A stretch of DNA of 64,000 bases from assembly GCA_023374045.1 (NCBI GenBank), contig CM041777.1, forward strand, positions 88,220,300 through 88,284,299. The letters run 5' to 3'. The translations under genes and the position numbers were made by a program. Origin of the DNA: Limonium bicolor (Eukaryota; Streptophyta; Magnoliopsida; Caryophyllales; Plumbaginaceae). The notes below the pieces were generated by a model. It had not been told where the DNA came from. It saw nothing but the letters and a program-made list of their open reading frames with translations, and did no database searches. Of the stretch, positions 23,053 to 34,681 are shown one piece after another. The stretch's first letter is position 1. Each line of letters starts with the position of its first letter.

Positions 23053-26000
23053 ATTTTTCTCTTAAATTCCTCTTTCAATTCCAAACTCTTCCACAAGTGT
23101 CCTAATAGGTCCAACACCATCTTGGCACTTTAAAACCCACCTTATAACCTCCACCAAACTCATTAAAACAACTTCCAAAGATCTTCTCAAACTTTTACTC
23201 AATTCTTGCAAAAACTCCTAACACTTGTTAGTTAATCCCTTTTCTTTCCAACATGTACATTATGTCTAAACTTCAACTATCCAAAGTGTTTCTTTTCAAC
23301 CCATATAACTCCTCCTTAACCTCATTGCACTCCATCTTGCTAGTTAAACCTTCCAAGGTCATCTTGCATGTCCATGCACATTCTTCTTTTCATTTGTTAC
23401 TCATCACTCCTAAACTCTTGAGCTTACTTATACATTCTTTTATTCACTTACTCACTTTCCTCATGATCACACACTCTTTTACATTCCTATCATTTTCCTT
23501 GACGTTTTGAATACATTCTCCCTCACCTTTCTCTTCATCACCTAAGTCCACTTATTACAATCTAAACTAACCTCATTAGTCCTCTACTAACATCATCACT
23601 ACTTAGGCAAGCTTCCCAAGACTTTCATTGATATATTCCCAAGTTCATACCTAAATCATCTTAAGCATTAGACACCTTCTCCTTAAAACTTATGCACAAG
23701 TCTTACCATTCCGCATACCATGACTTTGGTGCGTTCAATGCCCCATCTAAACTCTATTTCCTCATAGGCATCTCTAGGTCATTCTAAACCTCAAGAACTC
23801 CTTAGTTAACTCCTTTCCACTCAAATTCCTCGTAGTGACTCCTAGTAAATCCTAGGTCATATTAATTCACCACCATCACCTAAACACTTATTTTCTACTC
23901 AAATTTCGCCATAGCTCCTCTAGTATCTTATCATGCCCAAACACATTATTTTTCCTCATTCAACCATCTCACCACATCAAGTTCTTTCTCATCATATCTC
24001 ATCACCCAAACCAACTCATTCACAACAACTCAATATATTGCATATCTTAAATTGCATAGCACTACTCTTAATGACATGGCTCTTAGGCCCTTAAATGACT
24101 TAAACTTAAACAGTGAATTTCCCACATATAAAAGATTTCAACCTGCAAATACACCCATCAATCTCATAGTAGTTATAATGCTCTTAAAATCCTCTAAACT
24201 TATATTACTAACTCATTCCCATTGGCTCCTTAGTCACAAGTTCACAAGCTTATTTAAGTTTCTTTTCCTAGGTTACATAACCCATTACCTAATGTAGCCC
24301 TAGGCTACATTGGTACCCATCTAAAACTTATTCCTTAAACCTTAAACCACCATTAGGTAAATAATTTACCTTGTTTTCTCAAGCTTATCTTAACTTCCTC
24401 CTTAGACCTTCTTCTTGCATTCTCGACCACCACTTAAATTCCCCTTGCCAATGTTCTAATCAATATTCAATGACTCATATGAGTACTAAACAATACACTA
24501 ACCTCAAGGAATAAAAACCTAGGTTAGAAATGTGTTCTAAGGCATAAAAGTGGATGATTACCTTGAAGTCTCAAGATAGACTTTGGCATTGAATGAAATA
24601 GGACCTCCACTAGTCCTTGGTGAATAAATCAAGCTAGAACAAGGCATAAAAACATAGCCCCATGAGAAGGAATTTTCGGCCATATAAGGAAGATGATGGA
24701 AACTTGGTTTTTCTTACATTTTCTTTACCTTAAGAGAATGGAGAAGCTAATGAGCTCTTCAAACTTGATTTTCCTCCATCAATGGAGTTTTCTCATGGCA
24801 CCAAAATGGAGCTTTGAAGGATTTGAAAAGATAGAAAGATAGGTCTTGGCTTAACTAAGAGAAATATGTGTTTAGTTTTTGATTTGGAGCTAAAATGAGT
24901 GAGTTGTAGACAAGACAAGGTGAAGCGACAATGGAGCTTGTTCTCTCGGTTTGAGAGGATGAAGAGCATGAAGAAAACCGTGGAAGAAAGAATGAATGGA
25001 GAAGGAGAGTAGGCTAAAAGGTAAGATATTTACCTTAAAACAAATAGTAACCTTTCTTTATTTCTCTTTTCTTTTTCTTAAGTTGTGTGACTCATGTGGT
25101 GACTCACCACCTAAAAACCGGCCCCCTTATTAAATAAGGGCATGTTTGGCCTTTATTGACCAATTAACTAAACTAAGTTAATTAAAGACTAAGCTAGTCA
25201 CTATTTGGCACTATTCACGAATTAGTGCACATATTTCTGAAATTTTTGATTTCCCATTGATTTAGACCTCCTAATGTGATACTAATTAGTACACATGTTG
25301 ATTAAAGAGTAATGATGGACATTTAGCCACTCAAAACTCAATTCTAAGACAATTTCTCAAAAATGTGCTTTAAGACTTCTTAAAGCACATTTTGTGTTTT
25401 AACTTGTTTTCAAGCTTGGTTTTCTTTGCTAATTGATTTAAAATGTCCATTAGCATATTACTAAAGTCTTATAATAGTATTTGGGTGCTAATCAAAGTCA
25501 CTCCAAGCTTAGAGCACGTTTTTGCCCTGATTGCCCTTAAGGCACTTTCTTGTGTTTTCCTTGGTTTAAATTGTCTACCATATTTTCTAAGGCATATTCT
25601 AGCCTTACTACATCATAATTTGATGTTTAATTAGCATACTTAGGTTTGGGGTATTTCAACATTAAACATGTTTTAAGTACTTTCCATGTTGTTTAAACGT
25701 GACGTTCGATGGATATCGCTGTTATAGTTTGAAATTATAGACGTTTTGTTACATTCACTACAAAAACAACGTATAACTAGTAAAAATGAGTCGAAACATT
25801 ATAGTAAAAAATGCGCAAGCTACATATAACCGGCTTGTGTATTCCCCTCTCATTATCACATTGACACTATTTCTCACCTGAATTCTTTCTTGGGCTTCCG
25901 GACCACCGACCACCATAGGAAAAATTTTCCGGTGAGTTTTTTGAATATTTTTTATCAATTGATAGATCTAGGTGTTGTGAGTATGAATCCGGTGTTATTT

Positions 26001-26279
26001 TTTTTAAAAAAATCTACTTCATTTGGACTAGATCTACAAAATAAATTTTTTAAAAAAGCTTCAAAACTCCATTTATTGAGCTCAAAAATTGATATGATTG
26101 CTGGTGTAGCAAGTGTCCTGATTTTTGTTGTCGCACCACAGTTTCTGACAAGAGTCAAATCAAGATTATGTTTGTCACGATTCCGCCAGAAATGCCATAA
26201 ATAGGATCCCGACCGGAGTGAACGAGGTAACAACTGTAGCCATGACAAGCCTAAAATCAGGACGAATTGATTCCTGAAA

Positions 26280-26660
26280 CAAAATTTTCGAGCTGCTCTG
26301 TGGCCTTAAAATTGGGATTCTTTTTGTCTTTATTTTAGCTGAGTCAGGATTCTCTTTGTCCCGATTTAACCTGAATCGGGAACGCTTTTTCCCGAATGCT
26401 CTTCTGTCCTGAGAGTGCTAAAACAACCTCAAAATCAGAAATTTTTATGTCCCGAATTTACTAGAGTTGGGATTGCTTTTGTCCCAAATTAAGCATATAC
26501 GTGATTTCAACTATCCATAATTTAGCAGAATCTGGATTAATTTTGTCAAGACTTTAGTATATTTGGGATTGTTTTGTCCCGAATTTTGATCATTAGGGAT
26601 GTTTTTGTCCCGAAATTTCAAAAATAAGGAAACATGTTGTCGCAAATTTTGTATTTTTGT
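26280..26660. repeat. Dispersed GGGATT..TTTGTCCCGAATTT motif cluster
   Basis: About eight copies of a motif with an inner inverted pair GGGA..TCCC (for example GGGATTGCTTTTGTCCC and GGGATTGTTTTGTCCC) at spacings of about 40-70 bp. It sits between a possible CACTA-type terminus (CACTACAAAAACAAC at 25756) and the decayed PMD gene. It could be a subterminal repeat region of a DNA transposon, but no matching opposite end was found. Confidence 0.5.
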
Positions 26661-26779
26661 GAGCATTGTTGTCACGAATTTATGACTTTGGCTCTAATTT
26701 TGATGTTGACTTTGACCTTGTTTCAAATTGCACTGTATTTGACCTTTGACTCTAATATTGATGTTGACTTTGATCTTGA

Positions 26780-28698
26780 TATGTAGAAAGATGGACAAAC
26801 TTAAACATGTGATGAACCACGTCTACAAAAAGAGGCGGAAGGGCCTCACAAGCGATCAACCCATGACGGCCTCATACCGTCGTACGCGTGTACCAAACGA
26901 AGGGTCAAGTAATCCCCAACCCCGCTTAGTGATGCTACACCCGAATGTGCCTTCATTTGACGCGGATATGACTATCAGCCTGACTCGGTACTGTAGATGC
27001 CTCCACCAGTGGCACAAACAGGTGATGTTGGTATGAGCTATCACCATATTCCACTATCACCACATTCCATAGTCTTTCATGATGCCCCCTCTGACTACCA
27101 CGACTCACTCATCAGGGGCTTGCTGGTCCGTAGAAGCGATGCACAGCTCTAGCTTCGCTATTGAGGTTGAGAGAAGTCACCACATTGAGCAAGATAAAGC
27201 CCAGACGTCCGGTGGGGTTAGTTATTTACGCCCCCAACTACTCACCACTCTGGGGTCGCTAATATCAACATCGATGACTACAATGGTGGTGATAATGATG
27301 ACGAGTAATCTGAAAAAGATGATGTCGATGATCATGAGGATGATACAAACGAGGAAGCAACACGACGTATGGTCGTTGTTTCCACCAGGTGGAAGTTGAC
27401 AGAGGTGCCAGTTCTTGGTAGCCCACTACTGACTAGTGTTATCACTAGCTTTGGGGGACATGTTGCAGTTGACCTATGGTCTATGACTGATGTTTGTCTT
27501 CTTTCTTCTTTTGTAATTGATCACGTAAATTTTATTACTATGTCTAAGTGTAAAAATGTTGGTCAATATTTAGGACCATGGGTTTTGAGTTTCATATTCC
27601 GTAAGAATCTGATTAATATGTTGATGACGAAGGACGAGATTTGTTGTAGAAGGTCAAGGAACGTGATTGTTCATTCTAGTTTGCATCACCTTCAAGAGAT
27701 CATATGGCCACACACAACAATATGTCATTGATCTCTACTTTTGTAGAAAGGTGGCAGCCAGTTACTAATTCTTTCCAAATGACATTTGGTGAGATGACGA
27801 TTACCCTGCATGATGTGTGGATGATACTTCAAATCCCCTACAATGGATGTGCAGTTCAGGGGAACCTGTCCACTATTGAGCTGAATAAAGTAATGGATGA
27901 GTGTCTCGCTTTTGGGGATGCTGTTGAAAGGATGACAAACACACTATGACATAGTGGTGCTATAGTGCTTATGAATTTGATTGAGCACTGCTCAACTGGA
28001 GATGATCCTATGAAACAGGCGTGTGGTTGGATTTACCATGCAAGCGGTACCACCTTATTTGCTGGAAAAGGGGCATGGACGTCTAAGTCCACCGTCGTTT
28101 TGGTTAGTTACACTTATGAGGAATGTTAGGAGGCTAAAAACTTACGCATGAGAAGCAAGTACTCTTGCATGGTTGTATCGCCAGCTCGGGATAGCATCTC
28201 ATGCGAACTCGGTTGGGATGAAGGGTTGTGTGACACTACTTGAGGTATGTGTTTTAATGTTCAACTAGTATTTGATGACCCATACATTATCAATATTTTT
28301 GTTGTAAGAGATATTGTTATCATTTCTATTTGTGTAGTGTTGGATATATGCGTACTTCCCGACCGTGAGGCTAGCATTGTGCTCAAACTGGCGCGACGAT
28401 GATGACATACCATGGGCTATGAGGTGGGTATGGTCTACCACTCAGCCGCATGATTACGACTCACTAGAGAACAACCGAAAGCATCTAAAGCCTTGACCGC
28501 ATGAAATGTAAGTTTTAGATGTTATTAAAATATTGCAACATTATTTATTAATAGCATTGTCTCTCACTATTGCTTACACTTGATTGTGATACATTGTAGA
28601 TTGACTAGTTAATGTACGGTCAGGAAATGGTGAACGTTTATGGTGGACATATGTGGTTCAGGGGTACTCTACAATTTATGGCGGTGAATGAGCCATAT
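26780..28698 (+). pseudogene. Decayed plant-mobile-domain (PMD/MAIN-like) gene
   Basis: From about 27727 a frame reads VERWQPVTNSFQMTFGEMTI followed by TLHDVWMILQIP, the signature of the plant mobile domain (Aminotransferase-like/PMD, as in MAIN and MAIL1). Further pieces occur in other frames: GTTLFAGKG (about 28045), YAWG..LAWLYRQLGIAS (28140-28200), and, after a likely intron (GTATGTG at about 28242 to TGTAG at about 28338), IYAYFPTVRLA and WRDDDDIPWAMRWVWST. Frameshifts near 27700 and 27950 and internal stops make it non-functional. An upstream open piece (26790-27036) may be its N-terminal region. The gene ends abruptly at the LTR element at 28703. PMD genes are often carried by transposons, so this need not have been a host gene. 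Confidence 0.75.
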
Positions 28699-28702
28699 AT
28701 GT

Positions 28703-30834
28703 TGTGACCCAGATTTTTTTTCTTACTTTGTTTCTAATTGCAAAGGGAGATTAATAACATTCTGATCTTATATTAGTAAGTTTATGACATTGTTTTGGTC
28801 GTTATGCTAGTTTTGAGGAAGGAAGGTTGGGTATGACTTTTTCCTTTGTTATTTATTTATTAGTCAAGGAGGATTTCTTAATTCATTTATTCTTTTCGCT
28901 CTTCTTTCCTCACGACAGTTTCACGTTCATTTCCTCCTCTCCTATCCGTTTTGCTTCTTTTCATCAGTAAACTTCCTCCCTTTGCTTCTCCCTCATTTAA
29001 ATGTCTAATTTCTTGAGTTGTTCGTTGTGGATTCCGTTCGTCAGTCGGTTGTTATTCAGGTTTGATTTGTAGATTCCAGTTTCATTCTTCGTTGAGTTCC
29101 TCTCTTTCCTTTTATGATTTTGATTTTGGAATCCAATTATTCAGTCCGTGTTCATCAAGTTCGAGGGGAGATTCGAGAAGGGCGATGTGTAGAGTTCGTC
29201 GAGTGTGCTTTGCTTCGGATGTGAGGTAGGTGGTAGATGGATTCGGCTGTGTGTGTTCCCCCACAGGGGTTTCCGGTTTTGTTTTGTTTCTGTATATGTT
29301 TATTTGATTCTTTGATTGTGATGTCTATGACTTGTTTTGATTTGCGTTTAGTTTTGTCAAAACCCCGTGGAAGTGCGTTTTTGATTGGTTATTTAGCTAT
29401 GATAAGATATGTATAATTTGTGAAGGATTTTGGCCATTGTTGTGGTCTGCATTCGCTTATGATTTCTGCTGCTTTTACAGCGTCCGGACGTGTGGCTTCG
29501 GATGTCTATGGTTTTCTCTATTTTATGTGTTGTCCAGACTTCCGTCTGGACATGTAAGTCTGGACGTGAAGCGAGGACGGGATCTGGGTTTAATGTTTGA
29601 CTTGTGTCCGGACATGCAAGCCAGGACATAAGTCCGGACACACCACGTAAGGATTTTTCAGACTTTGTTCGGACTTGTAAGTCCGGATAGATGTCCGGAC
29701 ACTTCTCTAATTTGGTCTTGGCATGTGTCCGGACATGCAAGCTCGGACACATGTCTGGACACGCGTTTATTTTCGCCTAACTTCTTCGTTTTAGCTCCAT
29801 TTTGACTTCCGTTTGCGAGGTTGTATTCCTCTCAGTGTGTATAATCTGTTTTGACATGTTTTAGCATATGTTTATGTGTGTTTTCGTTTCAAAAGTCTCA
29901 GTTATGTTTCCGATCTCTGAATTGCTTGAGAAGTGTGCTTTAGCGTATGTTTTATGTTTAAGCATTGCGTTATGTGTTATAAAGCTTTTGTTCTGTTCTC
30001 AGAAAAGCTCCTGTTCTATTTTGTTCTAGATAAAACTTCTTTTGGGGACCTAGATATTTAGCTTCCGAGCCTTGGATAGTTGGGTCTGACTATCCCATAG
30101 CTTGCTGCGTATGATGTCCTTCTGTATTAGTTCCTCGGGTTTCCCCTGGACGTTTAGTCACCGACAGAGCCAAATAGCTGTCTCTACGGCTTTCTAATGT
30201 GGGATATATGGATCCATATGGCCATGGTGTTGCCCTTCTAATGTGTCAGCTGGTTTCTAGGGTCACGCCTCTGTTTTGTTCCAAACCACTCTGTCGGTAC
30301 TCCGTTTTGTTTTGTGTATGTGGTTTCTGATTCTGTTCTATCAGCTTCTGTTTCTGATCTTCTAACTTCTATTTTGATAAAGCTCTTGTATCCGTCTGTA
30401 TCTCCGCTCTAATTTCTGTTCAATTTTCCTAAGCTTATGTATAAATATGTATATGTTTTGTATAAACGTTTTGAGCATGCCCAACTGATGAAGTTTGTTG
30501 CTTACTGAGCTGTGGTTTGCTCACTCCTATTCATTTAACTATTTGCAGGTTTAAGCTACTGTTGAAGGCTTATGCTTTTGTCTGTAGATTTGCTTTACGG
30601 TTTTGTGTTCCCTGTATGTTGGCTTTGAGGCCCATTTGTGTATTTGGCTTCCGCTACATACTTGAGTTTTGCTTCCACTCTGTAATAGATGCTTAAACTT
30701 TGTATTTGTATTCAGTTAATAAAAGAGTATTCTGTATCTGTTTTGGGAATCGTGAGAGTAGCCTTGCATGTCTTAGGTGGTAAACGCGCGACGTGTGATG
30801 GTCTCAAAACTATGGCGGTTTTGGGGTCGTTACA
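28703..30834 (+). mobile_element. 5' LTR of a retrotransposon with iMet primer site
   Basis: Starts TGTGACCCAG, ends GGGGTCGTTACA, and is followed six bases later by a primer binding site. The start recurs at 31520, where a second copy begins with high similarity (for example the phrase TGCTAGTTTTGAGGAAGGAAGG). About 2.1 kb long. It contains a GTCCGGAC hairpin cassette at 29478-29762. The target duplication cannot be checked because the far end of the second LTR is missing. Confidence 0.8.
29478..29762. repeat. GTCCGGAC palindrome cassette in the LTR
   Basis: Repeated perfect or near-perfect GTCCGGAC palindromes with arms such as GTGTCCGGACATGCAAGC and TAAGTCCGGACACA, plus diverged forms (GTCCAGAC, GTCTGGAC). 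About ten cores in 285 bp. Composition stands out against the AT-rich flanks. ORFs through it are products of the repeats. Confidence 0.8.
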
Positions 30835-30839
30835 TTTAA

Positions 30840-30855
30840 TGGTATCAGAGCCAGG
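30840..30855 (+). promoter_or_regulatory. Primer binding site (initiator Met tRNA)
   Basis: TGGTATCAGAGCCAGG lies six bases after the LTR end. TGGTATCAGAGC is the standard plant LTR-retrotransposon primer site complementary to the 3' end of initiator methionine tRNA. Confidence 0.9.
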
Positions 30856-31503
30856 TTTGGAATTCATTAGGATTGTCAGGTGTCTGCATGTCTGCGCTTC
30901 CATGTCGTTTGCTTGTATCTGTTGTGTGCTATATGCTGCTTGATTTGACTGCTATCTGGTGTTTGTTGTGTGTGTCTGCTCTGTGGTTGTCCGCCATCAG
31001 AGTTGCACAATGGAAGCGTAGTGTCTGTCTGTATGTGGGTTGTGTCCTGAGTTTGTGTCTGAGGTTGTCGGGTCCTTTGGGAAGGGATGCCGTTTGGGAG
31101 TTCAGGTGTGATCCAGTTGTGTGCTTCGGTGGTGTGTTTGTGTCGTGTGTTGTGTGGGAGTTCAGATGAGTTTGAGCTGTGAGTTTTGGCTGTGAGTTTT
31201 GTGTTGTGTGCTGTGTTGTGATGAGATTTCAGGAGTGTGTTTGGTTCTTTGGATAAGGACGTCTTCCGAGAGTTGAGCGTTCTTCCTGTGCCTTTAGGCT
31301 GAGTTGTTACTATCTTTTACTATGTTTCATATGTCAGTGAGCCAGCCAATGAGTTCTGAGTTGTAGCTGAATGTGAGGTTCGAGTTGAGTTGTGAGTTTC
31401 CTTCCGTATGTGTTAGTGTTTGACTATTTGTAGTATTCCAGCACTTAAGGTGCACCTGTTCAAGTTTCGGATTTCGTCAAATTTCAAAGATGATATTCTT
31501 TTT

Positions 31504-31519
31504 AAGAGGGGTATAATGT
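31504..31519 (+). promoter_or_regulatory. Polypurine tract before the 3' LTR
   Basis: AAGAGGGG at 31504-31511, followed by TATAATGT, directly precedes TGTGACCCAG at 31520, the position expected of the plus-strand primer. Confidence 0.7.
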
Positions 31520-32302
31520 TGTGACCCAGATTTTTTTTCCTTACTTTGTTTCTAATTCACATAGGGAGATTAATAACATTCCAATCATATATTAATAAGC
31601 TTATTACATTATTCTGGTCGTTATGCTAGTTTTGAGGAAGGAAGGTTATATATGACTTTTTCCTATGTTATTTATTTATAAGTCAATGAGGGATTTCTTA
31701 ATTCATTTATTCTTTTCCATCTTCTTTCCTCACAAAAGTTTCACGCTCATTTCCTCCTCTCCGTTTTGCTTCTTTTCATCATTAAACTTGCTTCGTTTGC
31801 TTCTCCCTCATTAAAATGTCTGATTTCTAAAGTTGTTCGTTATGGATTCTATTCGTCAGTCGGTTGTTCTTCAGGTTTGACTTGTAGATTCCGGTCTCGT
31901 TCTTTGTTGAGTTCCTCTATTTCCCTTTCTGATTTTGATTTCAGAATCCGATTGTTCAGTCTGTATTCATCGAGTTTGAGGGGAGATTTGAGGAGGTTGA
32001 TGTGTAGAGTTCGTCGAGTGTGCTTTACTTCTGATGTGAGGTAGGGGGTAGATGGATTCGGTTGTGTGTGTTCACTCACGGGGGTTTCTGGTTTGATTTG
32101 TTTCCGTATAGGTTTATTTGATTCTCTGATTGTGATGTTTCTGACTTGTTTTGATTTGTGTTTTGTTCTGTCAAAACCCCGTGGAAGTACGTTTTCGATT
32201 GACTATTTTGCTGTGATAAGATATGTATAATTTGTGGAGGATTTTTGCCATTGTTGTGGTCTGCATTCGCTTCTGATTTCTGCAGTTTTTGCAGCGTCCG
32301 GA
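31520..32302 (+). mobile_element. 3' LTR of the same element, split at 32302
   Basis: Matches 28703-29486 nearly base for base for about 780 bp, with small differences, up to GCAGCGTCCGGA, where an Athila-like element interrupts it. The remainder of the LTR (about 1.3 kb, including most of the palindrome cassette) is not found beyond 40211, apart from the duplicated CCGGA and a few bases. It was therefore also truncated by deletion or rearrangement. Confidence 0.8.
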
Positions 32303-33993
32303 TGATAAGTGTAAAACATATAGACTTATTAAGGTTTAATCACCTTATAAATTGTAGCATTTTTAGTAATGTTTCTCACTTATCTTGGGTTTTTCCTATA
32401 ATTATGTTGTTATATTAACTGATGTATTATATGTGTTAAAATGTAGGGAAAATGCCAAATAATTACATATTGTAAAGGATTAAAAGAGAGACACGAGGCA
32501 GGCACGCGAGAGGCAGCTTCCTGGACGTGAGACCGCCCCTGCAACCGCCTCAGTATAGGCGGACAAGAAGAGGAGAACCGCCTAGGCAACCGCCTTGTAA
32601 CAGGCGGACAAGAAGAGGAACAAGAGTGCGCGAGAGATTGCATGTGTCCGCCTCTTCTACCGCCTTCTCTTAGGCGGACAACTCCACGAACCGCCCCTGC
32701 AACCGCCTTGTAATAGGAGGACAAGAGAGGAGTACGTGATTTGCATGGAACCGCCTTGGCAACCGCCCCTTGCAAGGCGGACAAGACAGAGGAGACCGCC
32801 TCCACTACCGCCTCTATCAACATGCGGACGTGAGAGGAGGGAGAACCATGCAACCGCATGCATATAGGCGGACACCATGTAAATTACAGATCTGGAAATT
32901 AACGCAACGGGTTATCTTCTTCGCCGACTCGCTCTGCAACTTGATTCCGATATGTCGGCGCCTACCTAAAATTACTCACGCGTTTGTTTCTGTCCCCTGC
33001 AATCAACGAGCTCAATCAATGAGCTGCTACTCTACCTCTTCTTCTTCCTCTATAAATACCACGCTCTATTTACCTTCTCCAGCGTCCTTCCAGAGGCTCC
33101 GTCCGTGGTTCCTCCTGGAGTTCCAATTCACACCATCATTCCATCTTCGTACCACTACACTTTCACTCACTCGTTCATTTCACTTCTAATCTCCCGCTTC
33201 TCCATTTGTTTTCTTTTCATCTCATTATTCTCACCTCTAGTCTCACGTATTTAAATAGAAGATCAACTATTTAATATGTTAGGCTAGAGTAAGTATACTC
33301 TGGGAATAATTATTATGTATCTGTATTAATTATGCAATATGTTTTACTGGTTTTAATTTTAATGAAGTTTGCTACGCTTAAAGGTTTTCTTGCATCTTTT
33401 AATAAATGTCATGAGTTTATTAAATTGCTTTTCTAAGTCTATTTTGATCAGACCAGGTGATAAATAGATAGGTTAATTAAGCCGTATAACTGGAGAAAGC
33501 TTATTATGATTTAATGAGTTAGTATTTTCAGGTTGCAAGAATAAAATCCTCATACTCCTCTGCCGTCCACTAGTGGGTGCTTGAGTTTTCATCGGACCTT
33601 GCACAACTGGAACGAGTTCTTATGAGGCTATGATTTAGTCCTTAAGAATAAAAACAGGATCTTGCCAAACAATTATAATTAAACCAGTAGACCTAGCATG
33701 AAAGAGCAGATATTATATTAACGTGATCCAGAGTCCCGTTTAGTGTATCTGTTAACTTAGTTTATTTTATCTTTCCTTTTTATTTATAATACAAGTTAAT
33801 TAATCCCCCCTTTTTGTGACATGCTTAGGTACTATAATATGCACATTAGTCCCACGGTTCGACATCCGGTCGCTTACATTTTTACTATACTACCACGACC
33901 GGGATTTTGTTTGCAGCCCGACGTTTATTTTGAGTTTTAATTTCTTTTCTTTTATTTTACACCAGTTTAACCACTCACCATACAACGTCTGCA
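32303..33993 (+). repeat. Left LTR of the Athila-like element
   Basis: 1691 bp, TG...CA. Contains a hairpin cassette of CCGCCT/AGGCGGAC motifs (32515-32875) and a TATA box, TATAAATA, at 33051-33058 about 180 bp after the cassette. It differs from the right LTR by a few substitutions and about a 10-bp indel near 32878 (the right copy has an extra GCGGACATGT). Confidence 0.9.
32515..32875. repeat. CCGCCT/AGGCGGAC hairpin cassette (left LTR)
   Basis: Seven or so units in which ACCGCCT is followed within about 10-25 bases by AGGCGGACAAG or a variant, each able to form a stem. The long minus-strand open frames here (32410-32859) are by-products of the repeat. Confidence 0.85.
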
Positions 33994-33996
33994 AAA

Positions 33997-34014
33997 TGGC
34001 GCCGTTGCCGGGGA
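33997..34014 (+). promoter_or_regulatory. Athila-type primer binding site
   Basis: TGGCGCCGTTGCCGGGGA, three bases after the left LTR. This is the primer sequence characteristic of plant Athila-group Ty3/gypsy elements (tRNA-Asp type). Confidence 0.9.
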
Positions 34015-34250
34015 CTAGATTTATTCTAGTTCCTAAGCCCCGGATTATTCACCTGTTAATTATAAATATTCTGTTCTCTTTATTCTGATATTATGTCTAT
34101 AATATTTTGTTTATTGTTAATATTAATTTTCTACTATATTATGTTAATATTAATTATCTAATAATCTGTTAATATTAATTGGACACCTGACTTTGGACAT
34201 ATGACTACGGACATCTGACTTCTGACATCTAACTTCTAACTCTTATATTA

Positions 34251-34403
34251 TTAACATTTAATTTCCATTGTCCTTAACATTTAATTTCCATTGTCTCTAA
34301 CATTTAATTTCCATTGTCCTTAACATTTAATTTCCATTGTCTCTAACATTTTAATTTCCATTGTTCTAACATTTTAATTTCCATTGTCTCTAACATTTTA
34401 ATT
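34251..34403. repeat. 23-24-bp tandem array in the Athila-like 5' interior
   Basis: About seven head-to-tail copies of AACATTTAATTTCCATTGTC with alternating CTT and TCT spacers; later copies gain one T (AACATTTTAATTT). Non-coding, between the primer site and the ORF. Confidence 0.85.
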
Positions 34404-34554
34404 TTATGTGAATTAACTACTAACTTATAATTTATGTCATCTAATTACTAACTTATAATTTTATGTCATTTTATTACTAACCTATAATATTTATGATGTT
34501 ATAATTTTGTTGTTGTTTAAATAAGGAATAAATAAAAAAAAGGACGAACAGGGG

Positions 34555-34681
34555 TGTGTCCGCCTCCTGTCCGCCTAAACAGGCGCGGACACACCGCCAG
34601 TCCGCTAGCCAACCGCCTCCTGTCCGCCTCGCCAACCGCCCCGTGTCCGCCTCTATACAAGCGGACGTCCAAGCGGACGTC
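34555..34681. repeat. Second GTCCGCC cluster in the Athila-like interior
   Basis: Repeated GTCCGCCTC, AACCGCC and GCGGAC motifs like those of the LTR cassette (for example CCTGTCCGCCTAAACAGGCGCGGAC, which can fold), about 550 bp after the primer site. The same motif thus occurs three times per element: in each LTR and in the 5' interior. Confidence 0.8.

Larger units (their letters stand above)
21125..25658 (-). mobile_element. Giant solo LTR A (4.5 kb)
   Basis: Starts TGTAACACCCC, ends GGGGTATTTCA, and is flanked by the 5-bp duplication ACATT (21120-21124 and 25659-25663). No internal LTR boundary, primer site, gag or pol is seen, and the start does not recur inside, so a solo LTR left by recombination is the simplest reading. 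It is homologous in order to 57135-61514 (for example CTTAGGCCCTTAAATGACTT at about 24085 and 60003). Minus strand is inferred because the homologous fragment at 16946-17745 has a TATA box reading the other way. Open frames inside are Pro/Ser/Leu-rich chance ORFs. Confidence 0.8.
30835..31519 (+). mobile_element. Minimal internal region of the LTR element
   Basis: Only 685 bp separate the two LTRs. It begins with the primer site and ends with a purine tract; between them are TGTG/GTTGTG-rich sequences without gag or pol. A 98-codon open frame (30873-31169) is Cys/Leu/Val-rich and shows no domain, so I do not call it a gene. The element is therefore non-autonomous or internally deleted, with LTRs three times longer than its interior. 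Confidence 0.7.

Noticed and set aside
22752..23120. 122-codon minus-strand ORF in solo LTR A
   Set aside because: It reads the GGGTCGGTC cassette (repeated GPTQRVWVGR); open only because of the repeat.
25756..25772. CACTACAAAAACAACGT as a CACTA transposon terminus
   Set aside because: The same position in the neighbouring tandem copy reads CACTAAAAAAAAG, and no opposite end was found, so it is more simply the end of the 180-bp unit.
30873..31169. 98-codon Cys/Leu/Val-rich ORF between the LTRs
   Set aside because: Low-complexity TGTG-rich sequence; no gag, zinc knuckle or signal-peptide pattern that would make it a credible gene.
32410..32859. 149-codon minus-strand ORF (and its 179-codon twin at 38612-39151)
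   Set aside because: It runs through the CCGCCT/AGGCGGAC hairpin cassette of the Athila-like LTR; the peptide is a repeat product (SSCPP.., RRL) with no domain.
33816..34088. 90-codon ORF spanning the Athila LTR end and primer site
   Set aside because: It crosses the LTR border and primer site; the twin in the right LTR ends differently, so it is not a gene.
34251..34403. Tandem array considered as a CRISPR-like repeat
   Set aside because: The repeats are head-to-tail with 3-bp spacers in a plant retrotransposon leader; there are no unique spacers.
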